Shown: one piece after another, positions 23,600 through 34,954 of the stretch | Layout of the letters: the number at the start of each line of letters is the position of its first letter | Position numbering within the stretch: position 1 is the stretch's first letter | Assembly (NCBI GenBank): GCA_010093485.1 | Contig: MU001505.1 | Location: forward strand, 585,375 to 649,374 | Source: Karstenula rhodostoma CBS 690.94 | Lineage: Eukaryota; Ascomycota; Dothideomycetes; Pleosporales; Didymosphaeriaceae | Length of the DNA stretch: 64,000 nt | Direction of reading: 5' to 3' | Translations under genes and position numbers: made by a program | The notes under the pieces: generated by a model | The model's input: only the letters and a program-made list of their open reading frames with translations | What the model was told of the DNA's origin: nothing | Database searches by the model: none

Positions 23600-24078
23600 G
23601 GTGTGTATATGTGAAGATACCCGTATGTTGTATATATATGTATGATATTTGGTCAGCGCATACTGCTGTACTTTGGCAGGGTGTTTGGCGAGGACCTGCG
23701 TTAGACATATGCGGTTCTAAGAAAGCCACACCATTCGTCAATTCAGAGCGAGCACGGTTGTGTCTAAAACATTCGCGCCAACTTGTATGAACCGAGCAAC
23801 ACATGCAGGGAGATCCTGCAATTGACGACCAATGTTCATGATCACTTGACGTGTTCTGTCAGTATTCAACCAGCACGTTAACGCACACGAGCCACAGAAG
23901 TGTCTGCCAGATAAACAAACTCCATAATCCACACTAGAGGTATAATAAAGCACAAGAAAAGCAGGCAGACATTTCACCTCCCCGCTCAAATATAAACAAT
24001 CATCTTCAACCTCTCCATCTTCACGTATCCCACAACTTCAACCCCGATCTATCCACCCCGAAGTTCAACAACGCGCAT
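23600..24078. other. Convergent intergenic region
   Basis: 479 bp between the stops of COX18 (plus) and the GPI protein (minus); 3' flanks only, no gene seen. Confidence 0.4.
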
Positions 24079-24649
24079 TTACAACGCCGCGACGAAGATC
24101 CCAAGACCAGCAAGCAACGCCGCAGCGCTGACCTCCAACGCACCCGCAGCACCAGTGTTCTCAGCCGGTTGGCTAGACGCCGTGCCAGAAGGCGAGTTCG
24201 CCGCGTCCTCAGTAGTTCCGGAGCTCGACGACGGGGACGCAGAGCCAGTGCTATGTGCGGTGCCGGTGGCGCTGCTCTTGCTGCTGGCGCCAGTACCGGT
24301 GGGAGACGCGGTTCCAGACGCAGTTCCGGACGCGCTGGTGGGGAGCTTGGTAGCTGCACAGCAATCAGCCTTCTTGCGCACACTACCGTGCCGACGCATG
24401 GGGAGACGTACAAACTTTCACGCCGGCATCGTTGCAGATGTCGGCGAGCGCGGCGAGCGCATCCTCGGCCTTTTTGCCGCACTTCTGCGAGATCTGCGTG
24501 GTGATGTCCTTGGCGGAGCACACGGCCTTGATGTCCGAGGGCGTGTCGTACGTGTTTACGGCGCCGAGGAGGCAGCCTGGGGGAGAAGCGGCGCTGGCGA
24601 CGGACGCGACGGCGGCGAAGGCGACGGCGAAGAAGGCCTTGGAGAACAT
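24079..24649 (-). CDS. GPI-anchored cysteine-containing cell-wall protein
   Basis: Two exons, complement(join(24079..24372, 24416..24649)), 175 residues. A signal peptide (MFSKAFFAVAFAAVASVASA) is followed by a short module with four cysteines (GCLLGAV, AVCSAKD, SQKCGKK, DICNDAG) and a CC pair at the start of exon 2. Then comes a Ser/Thr/Gly/Ala linker of about 60 residues and a hydrophobic C-terminal tail (LEVSAAALLAGLGIFVAAL) after small residues, typical of a GPI attachment site. Similar short GPI proteins are common in moulds, mostly of unknown function. It is not a CFEM domain, since it has too few cysteines. The 43-nt intron begins GTTTGT, which is weak, so the exact junction is the least certain part. 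Confidence 0.75.
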
Positions 24650-25765
24650 TGTGGTTTCGGGTGATCGGTCGAGTCGAGTCAAGTCAAGGCGGGTCTAGTA
24701 GAGAGCGTGCGAAGGGTGAAAGTGGGCTGGGTATTAGCAAACCGCGTAAAGAGTGACGGCTTTGGAGAAAGGAATGTGCAAGAATGAGGGAGTGAGTGTG
24801 GGTGGACAACGGCGTTTGGTGGAGGCGTTGGACTGCGGCGCGGCGAGGCAGCCAGTATCAGGGGCGCCAAGGAGCACGGGCTTGCGGGCTATTCTGGGGA
24901 TAAAACACGCTAGCACTAGCCAGGAACCGTTTATGAGATGGAGACCAAATGTGATGGCAACGTTCGAAGAGGACCCGGGTTAAACTGTTTCGAAGTTATG
25001 TTAATTGCTTTGGACAGGTCTTCCATTGTTTCGAGAGCGGAGTTCTGCTTCACGGCCAGCCTGTGTGAGACACATACATGTACCGACGAGGCGTGGCGCA
25101 AAGTCCGTGAAACCACTCCGATCCGATATCTCACTCAATGTGGGCGGAACACTTTTGTGCGGAACGTTGTCCGTAAGCAATGTGCGCAGCGCGGAGAACT
25201 AACACAATTAACATCACGAAATCGACTGGATGGCATAGATAGCGCATTCGATCGAGATTGTGGAAGGCTCTCCTCTCAACCAATGCCTAGCCTCTCGTCC
25301 TCCGCAAGAGACTTCGCAGAGCCCGGCTACTCGGACGAAATTACTAAGATTTACAGGGAACTCTCGCAGGGTCTTTCACCCTAGCCAAGCGCGCGAGATG
25401 CTCAAAAGCCAGCCGTACGGAAGACGAACGCAGCAAGCCAAGACAAACTCCCGTGCGCATCAGAATGAGCTGCCAGCACTGCCTCTGAGCAACGTGGTGG
25501 GGTATCCAAAGCAAAACAGAACATAACATAAGTGGCCAAAAGCCGGCACCAAGCACGAATGCAGACAATCGGGTTATACAAAACCAAATCTCAGTAGCCT
25601 CAGACGTAGCGATTGATTTGAACCAGAAACCAACCGCCTGGGTTATCGACCAAGTGGACTCCATAGCACCGTCGCTGATAATAGTGTACACGAGTCGGAA
25701 AGAAAGATGAGATGCGTAGTGAGTGGGTATTAGATACGTTTGTGTGGTCGTAGCGGAAGGGAGGA
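24650..25765. other. Intergenic, no recognisable gene
   Basis: About 1.1 kb upstream of the GPI protein and downstream of the DENN gene. A minus-strand ORF of 141 codons (25344-25769) overlaps it, but it has no ATG-led family features and no splice continuation. I see nothing else. Confidence 0.4.
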
Positions 25766-28700
25766 TCATGATGGAGGGGTTATCGGGTGCTTGACGCCGT
25801 TGGGACCAAGCATCGAGGGTATGGGCTTCCGTCGGGCTTTCGCCACGGGTATGCGCGGGACACCTTGAATGACGCGCGGTTCTTTCATAAGAGACGGATC
25901 GAGTTTGGCGGGAACTGCATGATCTTTAGATTATGTGGACCGACTAGGTGGAAAAACGACTTACTGCGAGTAATGACTTCACGGTAGTCTCCCGGGAATC
26001 GTGAGTTGGGTGGGGTTGCGGAAGCGGTGCGCCAGAGGTGATCGCTATTGTCGGAGAGGAAATCGATTTTCGACTTGTGAAAGAACGACGACTTTCCGCG
26101 GTTCCGTTTCGATAAGATGACTTCGTCGAAGAGTTTGATAGAAGGGTCGTCTGAACGCGTGCTTTCACGTTCGTGGATGAACTCGTTGAAGCCTGAGGGA
26201 GATTAGCTTTCGGCCTAGAACTTTGGTTTACAGAACGTACCTTGGGTTTGCTGGAGCATCTGGATGTACTGCACATTCTCATGCGGCAGGCTCTTGACAA
26301 ACTCATCCATCTTGAAATGATAGAGCAGACCAGACTTCTTCTGGTCACTGCTGGCTGGGCCCATGTATCTCCGGTATGTATACAGAAGGCTCGCAAAACA
26401 TCTCACGAAAGAGGCTCGAACTTGATCGGGACGGAAAGCGGAAGGGCAAACCACGCTTATCGCCTCTGCACATCGCGCGTGTGCGTAAGTACTGCAGCCT
26501 TCGAGAAAGTCAGCATGGTCCGTAGTTCGATACACAAGCAACTCACCAGAACAGCGGTATAACCCTTCATCCGACTTTTCATCGCAGATAGAACATGTCG
26601 CTTTCTGCTCATGTGACCTCCATTGCAAACAATGTCCTTCTTGCCATCGGGTTGTATCCGTATTTCTCACTGGCTGCATCGATATGCCAGGCATGATGGT
26701 AGATGCTGCCAGTGTCGACTGTGCGTATACAGATGGGGCGTACGAAGATGGGGCACGGAGCTCGTGGCTCAAAGAGGATGTTGAAGCGCTGGGCGCATGC
26801 CCAAGGTGGGACTGACTGGGTCTCCTCATATTTGGAGGTACCCGCTCGAAGCCGAATGATGAACTTCTACGGGAAGCAGTGTCGAAATGACCTGACCGCT
26901 TTTCGCGTAGATCTCTCAAGTTAGCCTGCAGAGCATAGCCAGAGTCACTGCGTGAGATGGGCGTGCTGGGTAGAGGAGGGAAGGTCGTCGATACCGGAGA
27001 AATTTTTGGTGAAGGAGGAGAATGCTGGTGGTTAGTCTTTACTGTACTTGCTGTAGATGGTCTGTCATTTCCTCTGCTCGAGACACTCGATTGCAAGAAT
27101 GCGTTGTAGATCAGAGGCCGTGTGTTAGATGGCAGAGGCCCGGATCCAAATGAAGTCGAGTTCATTCCAATGTATTGGTGTACGGACAGCGAATACGCCC
27201 GATGCGAGAAGATTCCCGGGTTTTCGGAGCAAAAAGTATCATATGGGAATGATTCGATGGCGTAGGCGGGAGGTCCTGTTGGTACCCCATATCTTGTGTG
27301 GTGTGGCGCAGAGTGCTGCAATAGAGATATGAGTTTGCGCCGCTGCTGTCGTGGAAGCGGGGGAGCTTGTCCGCCATTGGCGCCAATCATGTCATTGTCC
27401 AAGTCGACTAGGACATAGTCATCTTCGGGGTACTCTGCGGGTTCATATCTCCGCTCGATGCCAACAATGTATGGACAAGGTGCTTCGATGGTCTGCACTA
27501 GACGCGCGGGCAGGACAGGGATGAAAACGCCGGCCCACTTGAAAGGGTAGATCAGATTAGCTATCGCCATACTTGCCAGGTGGAGCATGGCGGTATGGGA
27601 GGAGAGGAGTATGATCTTGGATTCGGCCAAAACATACTCGAACAAGGTAACGATGTTGGGAATGGACAAGCATCTGAAGAGAGCGTAGATGTCGATGTTT
27701 CGGGATCCGGGAATCTCGTTGACGGCCTCTTTCCGGGCGTATAGGCGAAGTTCACGGATCCCAATCTCGACTTGCGTGATCGAGTTGATCGGACTGAGGG
27801 CTTCTGCGCACAAGTTGACGACGTAGCGCTCAAGGGGCTGCCACATGCCAATTCGGGGAGAACTAGGGGGCACGCGCTGCACAACGCCATTCGTCATGGG
27901 TACGACAATAGCTTTAAGCCATTCCTTCCAAAACGGTGTCAGACTCGCATCTCGGCCCATGACTCCGTACGCGCGAGGAATCCAAAGCCCAGTCTCACCG
28001 TCTGTGAGACCCTCAATCTTGGAAGCGGCGCCATGCCTCACGGGCCGCAGTAGATCTGTCATCAGGCCAATCTTCTCTTCCACTGCACTGATCTCATCTT
28101 CAAGGGCTTCGCGGTCTTCAGATTCAGATGGTACTGAAGGCAGCTTCGCTAAAAGTCTTGAAAGTTTTGCTCGTTCCAGTGCCAGCCGCTCTCCTAGACT
28201 GCTAGCTAGTTCGCGCTCTTCTTGTGGCATGTGCAGCCGCCTCCATTCTTCGCATTGTCGTTCCAGCCCCTCGGCCGCCTCAGGGTTCAATGGCTGCCAG
28301 ACAATTGTGCAGATACCATATAGTTTCGAGCCGTCCGAATTCGTCATGGCGAATCCATGCCACCCGGTTTTTGGCCGTTCGTCTGCTGAGACGACCGTGA
28401 CATCGTTGGGGAAAGCGAACATGGGCACGTAATCCGGGAAGGGATTCCGACGCTTCAACTCCTCGACCATGTTCTTGGGCGGGTAGCGATCCAGTAATAC
28501 GGGCTCGTAACGGCGTAGCAGGGGATGCATGTTCGGCTCCGGGTTGAAGGGTTGTGGGACTGGAATGACTGAATTGTAGCCAGACATTCGCTTCGAGGTG
28601 CGTACCGATGCTGGACCCATGTCAGTACTGTTTCGATCTCAATAGCGAATATAACGCCTGATTCCAATCGCCCGGAACAGCGCATCGCGCACGATCCTAG

Positions 28701-29364
28701 ACTTACCTTGGTGTGTTGCCACAGAGGAGGTTCTCTTGAGGCTGCTCTGCATGGTGGAAATGCGCCGCCGAATGCTGCCCACACCAGATCTGAGATTTCC
28801 AACGCCATCTTCCTGCTGTTGTTGTATTCGCTGAGGCCGCGGTCGCACCGGTTTAGAGGGAGTAGCCCTGCTCTGTTGTGCAATTCCCGCTGAGAACTGT
28901 ATCTCCTCCAGAAAAGTGTCGCGTTCCGAGGCGAACTTCCGCAAAGCATGCTCGAAATCCTGATCGCTAAGGCCTGGTCCTCCTAGCGACACGCCCTTGA
29001 TTGTCGTGCTGCTTCGGTTGCTAGCGGTCTGTTTGGAATCGGACCCGACGATAGTGCCAGTAGACTTGCGATGCTCGGAGCTCAGGCGCCCAGACGACCG
29101 CCTGGATGTGTCGCCATTGATGAGCGAGAGGCCGTCCTGCGACTTTGGGCGGATCGAGTCGGTCTCTAGGGCGCGGTCTTCTTCGATGGTTTCGTCTACG
29201 TCGAGCGCGGGAGGCGATGAGAGCCCGGGCGAGGGAATGGTGCTGAGGCTGCTTGGCTTCGGCTGCGAGCGTTCGTCGTAGACTTGCGAGGACTCGATCC
29301 CGGATATGAAGAAATAGTCGGCGAGCGGCGGGGTGACATCGGAGGGGGCGGGAGCAGGAGCCAT
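25766..29364 (-). CDS. DENN-domain protein with C1-type zinc finger (probable Rab GEF)
   Basis: Five exons, complement(join(25766..25914, 25965..26192, 26241..26498, 26547..28610, 28707..29364)), 1118 residues. The upstream DENN part starts at DYFFISGIE in exon 1 and resumes after a Ser-rich insert at YNSVIPVPQPFNPEPN. The core DENN segment is at FRCLSIPNIVTLFEYVLAE, SKIILLSSHTAML and PYIVGIERRYEP. A C1-like zinc finger follows at about residues 885-930 (CSIC, CSGC, HARC, VVC). The downstream DENN part is FNEFIHERE, DPSIKLFDEVILSKRNRGKSS and DHLWRTASATPP. Such proteins activate Rab GTPases in vesicle traffic; the Rab is unknown. The zinc finger is only restored by removing a 48-nt intron (26499-26546). 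The other introns are 96, 48 and 50 nt and all restore frame. Confidence 0.9.
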
Positions 29365-30077
29365 TGTAAATGCTATTACATGTGATATCCAAGAAGAGGC
29401 CTGGCAGGCGAGATGGGTCTGCGCAGCAAGGACTTGGTGGTGTAGTTGTAGTCGCGGCCAGGCGATCAAGGCATCTGGAATTGGAGGTTCGGTCCAACGG
29501 TTTGTGTGGGCGGTGTGCAGGACTATGCACGGGAAGGCTTGAGACTGTACGACGGTGGCAAGCTTGGTGGCAGCCGTTTGTCGCGTAACACGAGCGTGGA
29601 CAGTGGCTGTTTTTCGAAAAAGGCGGGTGTGCGAAGAGCGGATGCAGGAGGCTCAGCGACTCGTGGCAGGGACGGAGAGGGATTGGATGCGGAGGAGTTC
29701 AGTGCAGGAGAGCGTTGGGGTTGGCCGCGAGGTTTTGGACCAGCGAGGACGGACCTGGCCCAAGCCCGCGGTTAGGGCACACCTGTACAGATTAGCAGCT
29801 TATCGCGTCCAAGCACAGGGCGGCTTGTCTGCAAGCGGGTAGCGAAGATTTGGAGAGGCACGACGCGGTGGGATGGCGCGTCGTTAGCTGCGTGCGTTAG
29901 CTGCGTGCGGTTCCAGCTAGGTGAAGGAGCAGGTAGTCGCCAGCACGTTTATCGAATAGACGACAGCCGCGCGCCGCTTTTGTTTGTCGTCGGCCGCGAC
30001 AAAGCATCGCCTACGCCTACGGGCTCCGTGCGAACAGCGAGCACAGGTGCTGGCGAACTCAGCAGCGCCAGCGGCGA

Positions 30078-30110
<33 letters not shown>

Positions 30111-32690
30111 GCGCGACCCTGAGCCCTGAGAGTCCGCGACTGCCCCGATCAGGACGCGCTCCCTACGTGCCTGCCCGATGAAGACGCCACGGCAGGGCCA
30201 TCCGAACCCCATTCAAACATCCACGCCCGCACCGCGCCGCTACCGTCTGCCACTATATTATCATCATCATTATTACTGTGTATTATACATGCACGGTAGG
30301 TAGCGTGTAGCAGGTGGACGACTTGCATCTCAACAGCACTCTGTCAACTGTCACTCGCCCGTCGCCGCCACACGCCCGTCACACGGCGTCGTCCTCGCCC
30401 CCTGCTGCAGGGCGCCTTTTGGTATTAACCAGCCCGCCCAAGACCGCCCACACATGCATGGGACGTGTGCGCAGAAAGCAGGGGCCCGGCCTGCGAGGGT
30501 GGGTGCCGAATATCGATTCCATCCGCCATGCTGCTCACCAGCAGTGTCCACAACCACTATGCCGTCCCAGGCCTCAGCACCGCGTCGATCCTGTCCATCG
30601 CAATCCTCGGCTTTCCACCTCGCTGAGCGCCACCCCCTCCTCCCCCCCAGGAACAAAGAATTTCCGCGCTGATTAGATGGCATTCACTGCCCACCTCATT
30701 TCCTCTCGCGAGACCCTCAGCCAGTTCGTGCCTCGCATCTCGGCATCGAAGCACGGTCCGCTTTCACGGCGGTCAGTCTGGGGACATCCTGGTCCTCACG
30801 ATTTGCACTAGCCTCGCCTGCTCCTCCAATGATCCATCGGCGTGTCGTCCAAAATGCCCCACTGGGCTCCTCCCCGATGCCTGCGTGTCAAGCCTCTTTG
30901 CTCCCAGACACTCGCAGACAGACCGCTCAGCCGCTCGTCGACGTTGGCTGTCAGGACGAGTCCGGCCGGGCAGAAAACCCGATGGCGTGTCCGTCTCCAC
31001 GTTTGCCTTGCAGGTTCCGGCTGACAGCGTTCAATCTAGACGCTGATTACGCAATTAATATTCCGCATGCATCTGCGTGCTCATACATACACAGTATACG
31101 CCGCATGCTAGCACGCGGGCCGGACCATTCGACGGTACCCCATTGTTGTGGACTACCGGTATTCCCCTGGAAGCATTCCAGAAGCTTTCGACGAGCCATG
31201 TTTGTTCTCGTGGCGACCGTCGGAGCTTCTTCCGCAACAACTGGTGAAACATTTGTTGTGGCCCGGGTATGCGGTCCAGGCACCGAGACCTTCATGCAGG
31301 TACAGAGTGCATACTTTTATTGGAGGCGTAGTTCCTGCAGTCATCCAACACTGGCCTGTAAACAACCTTTCGTGTGACGGGTGTATCCTAGCGTTGTGTG
31401 GGATGGAGAGGCGAGCATGACTTGACGTGGATCCCGATCTGCTAAAACTGTCCTAGGGTCGCTTGCCTTATTGCCGCTGCACACTACAACGTCTTGTAGT
31501 AACGAAAGGCAAGCTCACATTGGACGTAGACTATGAGGTGTTCTGGGACGAAGCTCAGAGACTCTGACCCCTACACCATGCCGGCAGTACCGAGTCCCTA
31601 AATGAGGCATAGTCGGGCCTACACATGTCAAGATACTTTCACGTTAGAGGGATAACCCCTGATACCAGTGATGAACGCAAGGCAACAGGGTCATGTTTGA
31701 TTCCGACGACCTGTTCCATGGGTGATCGCTCCTGCGGACAGATCGCCGGAAGCCGACACTGACTCGGGTTGAAAGCACAAGAGCGGTTGGGCAAGAACCG
31801 ACCATACTGGTGATCTGAGTTGGTTCCATTCTTCTCGTCAATGGTATGTATCCGAGGAATGGCACTAGGTACAGCCGTTAGATCTGTTCGATGGTTGTTA
31901 TCGCGGCTCATCAGGAGTCGATTCCAGTAGCCCGGCAGGTTCCCAAGCTACACATCGTTCATCTCGGGAATCCTCCCAAGGACCGATAGCAGTAACCGAT
32001 AGTTCTTGAGACAGACTCTACCACAACATGGAATACACCTCGTACCACCACTCGGCCGTGAAAACTTAACGGATGACCGTGTTCATACCATCCAGGTCTC
32101 CCGTTCGCCGTACTGGGACTAACAACAATGGGACCGGGATCGTAGTAGAGATCTGGCCACGGATGCCACTTTTGCACGTAAGAGTAGAAGAGGTCACCTC
32201 TATTTGCAGTGATAAACACGTAGGACAGTATGTTAAGCGGATACTGCTATTATGAACGGTCTCGTTGGATGGGAATTACATAAAAAAAGAAGTCAGGATG
32301 GAAGAATGTGATTTTGGGGTGATTGAGTACTTCTTTCTGACCGTCCACATAGTTCTTATCCAAGCTCTGAGCTTGTGATCTTGTTTCAAGCACCATCACC
32401 ATAGTAGATGTAGGGACAACTCGGACGCTTTCAGAAACGTCTAACGTTAAGCTGTCCGAGTTCTCCATGCATCTACTGTGGTGTCATAGACTCGTGGATT
32501 CCTTTCATGAGCTCGTTACCGGTTCTGAACCGTTGACTGAGAGACCATGCCGTCCCGTCCCGGTTTCAACTCAGTTCTCCGGGGCTCTTGTGAGCACACC
32601 TCTTGCTGACAGCAGCACTCATCCCGTGATCGACCTGGCAGATCCGAGGCCCGCATATCAAGCAGTGTCTCCGTCCGATACGAACATGTA
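29365..32690. other. 3.3-kb intergenic region with microsatellites and unassigned ORFs
   Basis: The left end is the DENN promoter; the right end is the 3' flank of TRAPPC13. Contents seen: the GGCAAC microsatellite near 30080, a TCATCA run near 30260, C-rich segments at 30330-30650, and on the minus strand two adjacent ORFs (31639-31911 and 31959-32219) that I cannot assign. No intact gene can be supported. Confidence 0.4.
30076..30111. repeat. GGCAAC hexanucleotide microsatellite
   Basis: Four perfect GGCAAC units from 30082 to 30105, flanked by imperfect copies (GACAAC, GGCAGG). Being a multiple of three it reads as alternating Gly/Asn or Ala/Thr in ORFs, but no gene is supported here. Confidence 0.85.
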
Positions 32691-33722
32691 TCACCGCCTA
32701 GCAGTCAGCCACCCCGTACTCAGCGTCCCCCGATCCCCCAACGCCGTCCTCCACTGAATCGCCAACTGCCCCAGAACCTTCCTATTATCCCCCAGCTGAT
32801 CCTTCTTCCCCTCTCCGCCGGCATCATTTTCCCCACCCTTCTCCTCGAGCAAAAACGCAACCTGGATGACCTCCCTCGCCATCAGCACCGGCTTCACCGC
32901 ATCCGCCGTCTCCCCCTTCTCGTCAAGATCCCAATTCAAGCTCGTACCCTTATACAACCCGGTTGGATTCACGCGCACATCTTCCAGCGACACAGCGCCC
33001 TCTCCCATATTCTCCAGCTGCGCCTCGAGGAGGTGGCGCCCGGGAGCGATCTCGCCAGCTTTCGTCCGCACGGAAAGCAGCTGCTGCGCGACGAACTGGT
33101 ACAGTTTCCGAAACGTGCGAACCTTGCCGCCGGTCGGTATGCCCTCGCCTGCGAGCGCCGTCTCGGTATATGTGACCGTGACCGCCAAGACGTGGTTCCC
33201 CTCCTCCTTGAGCTCGAAGCGCAGGATCCTCTGCAGACTCTCGCCGGGGCCGATGTCGTCATTGCTGCGCGGTGCGTCGCCCGAGCTTCTGTCGTGGCCG
33301 GACAGCTCGAGCGATGTGCCGTTGGGCACCGAGGGCGTCTGCATGTCGGCTTGGATCCGAACCCCGCTGATGGTCTTGCTGGCGTTCCCCGCTTCGAGCT
33401 CGTTGTTGGCGCATAGTGTGCAGGAGAAGTTTTCGCCGACGTAGGCGCTGCCGAAGGCTTCGGGGAGCTGGAGTACGGGGGAGAGGATGAATTTGTCGTC
33501 GGTGCGGGAGGAGGGGTATGCGAGGGACGCCGTAGGCGCGATTCCTAGTGCTTTAGAGGCGGGGAGCGGGTACTGTGTCGCGAAAGAGGGACGCGAGAGG
33601 CTGTGTGTGTCAGAAGAAGCGGGAATACCAGGAGCGTGGTGGTCGTACCGTAGGACCTTCAAGCTCACCGAGTGCGGTGTCTTGAGCGCATCCGCGGTGG
33701 ATGCATGGCGTTGCTGGGCCAT
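32691..33722 (-). CDS. Trafficking protein particle complex subunit 13 homologue
   Basis: Single exon, 343 residues, complete from ATG 33722 to a stop at 32691. The DUF974/TRAPPC13 family is recognised from HSVSLKVLRYDHH at the N-terminus, LPEAFGSAYVGENFSCTLCANNE at about residues 88-110, the beta-sandwich segment FELKEEGNHVLAVTVTYTE, RTFRKLYQFVAQQLLSVRTKA, and the C-terminal WRTALGDRGTLSTGWLTARR. The protein belongs to the TRAPP II/III class tethers that act with Rab1/Rab11 in ER-Golgi traffic and autophagy. It is somewhat shorter than animal TRAPPC13, as is common for fungal members. It is transcribed away from the SET-domain gene, with 324 bp between start codons. Confidence 0.88.
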   Translation of the reverse strand: MAQQRHASTADALKTPHSVSLKVLRYDHHAPGIPASSDTHSLSRPSFATQYPLPASKALGIAPTASLAYPSSRTDDKFILSPVLQLPEAFGSAYVGENFSCTLCANNELEAGNASKTISGVRIQADMQTPSVPNGTSLELSGHDRSSGDAPRSNDDIGPGESLQRILRFELKEEGNHVLAVTVTYTETALAGEGIPTGGKVRTFRKLYQFVAQQLLSVRTKAGEIAPGRHLLEAQLENMGEGAVSLEDVRVNPTGLYKGTSLNWDLDEKGETADAVKPVLMAREVIQVAFLLEEKGGENDAGGEGKKDQLGDNRKVLGQLAIQWRTALGDRGTLSTGWLTARR

Positions 33723-34046
33723 GGCGTGCTATGATAGAGGCACACCGTAACTGGGAGCTTCAGCACATAGCGCCCATGTGTCTATACCATGAGGGTCTAG
33801 AGTCCGTGTGCTTTGTCGCGGTGTCCTGGAGCTGGTTGACTGTGAGGTCATCGTAAGCTCTCAAACCCCTGCTGCAGTTGGTGCTGTGGGTCCTCGGTTC
33901 GCCCGTGATCCCCCGCCACTAGGCCTTGCAGCTGCATCCTTGGTTGAAAAATACATATTTTATCGGAACAGCAACCTTGCCCGTTTGGAGTACTTCAGTA
34001 ATTTAGAGTCCCACCTGTTCGCTTGACAACTTGACTCAATACCAAA
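33723..34046. promoter_or_regulatory. Divergent promoter between TRAPPC13 and SET-domain genes
   Basis: 324 bp between the two divergent start codons; no separate gene seen. It must contain both promoters. Confidence 0.4.
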
Positions 34047-34690
34047 ATGCGTGACGAATCTACCCGCATACCGCTTGAGCGCTGTGCAGACCTGGTCATC
34101 CTCACAGACACGCCAAAAGGTTTCCAAGTTGCCTTGCCTGATCATCACTTAAACGGACATGGATGCTGAGGGTTCTGACAGGAAGAGGTATATTTGCTAC
34201 GAAGTTGATCCCCGCCAAGACAGTGTTAGATACATGTCCAGTCTTGATATTGGGCATCGAAGAGAACAAGAATCATATTGAGCATACGTCTTTATACCAC
34301 TACACTTAGTAAGTGCAGTGAAGCTGAGTGTTAGCAGCCACTGACCGGCATTCAAGCAACTGGCCGATAACGGACAAGGGGGGGAAGAAACAGAAAGCGC
34401 AGGCGGTCATATTTGGCCTTGGGTCCATGTTCAACCATTCCTCACACGAGCAAAATGTGGTATGGGACCGCGATCTGTTGCGCCAGACGATAACATATCG
34501 CGCACTACGAGATATTCAGGCCGGCGAAGAACTCTGTAAGACCAATCAGAGCTTCGGTCAACACTCGTGTTACTGATGTCGTCTAGGCATATCATACGGA
34601 GACCATCTGACTTTCAAAGATGCAGATGCTCCACCTCAGCCCCGACCAGAGGACGAGATAGAGCAGCTCAATCGAATACAACTAGACTAG
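34047..34690 (+). CDS. Small SET-domain protein
   Basis: Four exons, join(34047..34119, 34182..34308, 34357..34535, 34587..34690), 160 residues. The assembled protein carries the SET motifs in order: GRGIFATKLIPAKT, TSLYHYTYNWP, GLGSMFNHS..QNVVW, and GEELCISYG. The last block is only formed by joining exons 3 and 4. GxG, the NHS motif and the terminal ELCISYG tyrosine, all needed for S-adenosylmethionine binding and methyl transfer, are present. It is barely larger than the domain itself, with no pre-SET or post-SET cysteines. That resembles the stand-alone SET proteins of fungi; the substrate, histone or non-histone, is unknown. Introns are 62, 48 and 51 nt. The first intron starts GTTTCC, which is weak. 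Confidence 0.85.
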
Positions 34691-34954
34691 ACGACATAAT
34701 AGCTATGGATACAAAATATTAAATGAAGACTGTCTACCAACAGACAGCCACCCAGCGAGAAACCCAAAAAGAATGCAACGTGAATTTCCAAGGCAGCCTT
34801 CACACCGTAGAAATGCAGTGGTAGGGACGGTGCGATTCAAAGATCAACAACCTCTTTCGGTACCTAAAAGCGCAAAAGTAACCCGGAAAATGGACAAAGG
34901 GAAGCCTCATCGCCTCAGACATAGGCACATTTGTGTGCTTGCGGGGTGGTTTGT

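Noticed and set aside
24079..24649. CFEM domain in the GPI-anchored protein
   Set aside because: CFEM needs eight cysteines with fixed spacing; only about six are present and the spacing is wrong.
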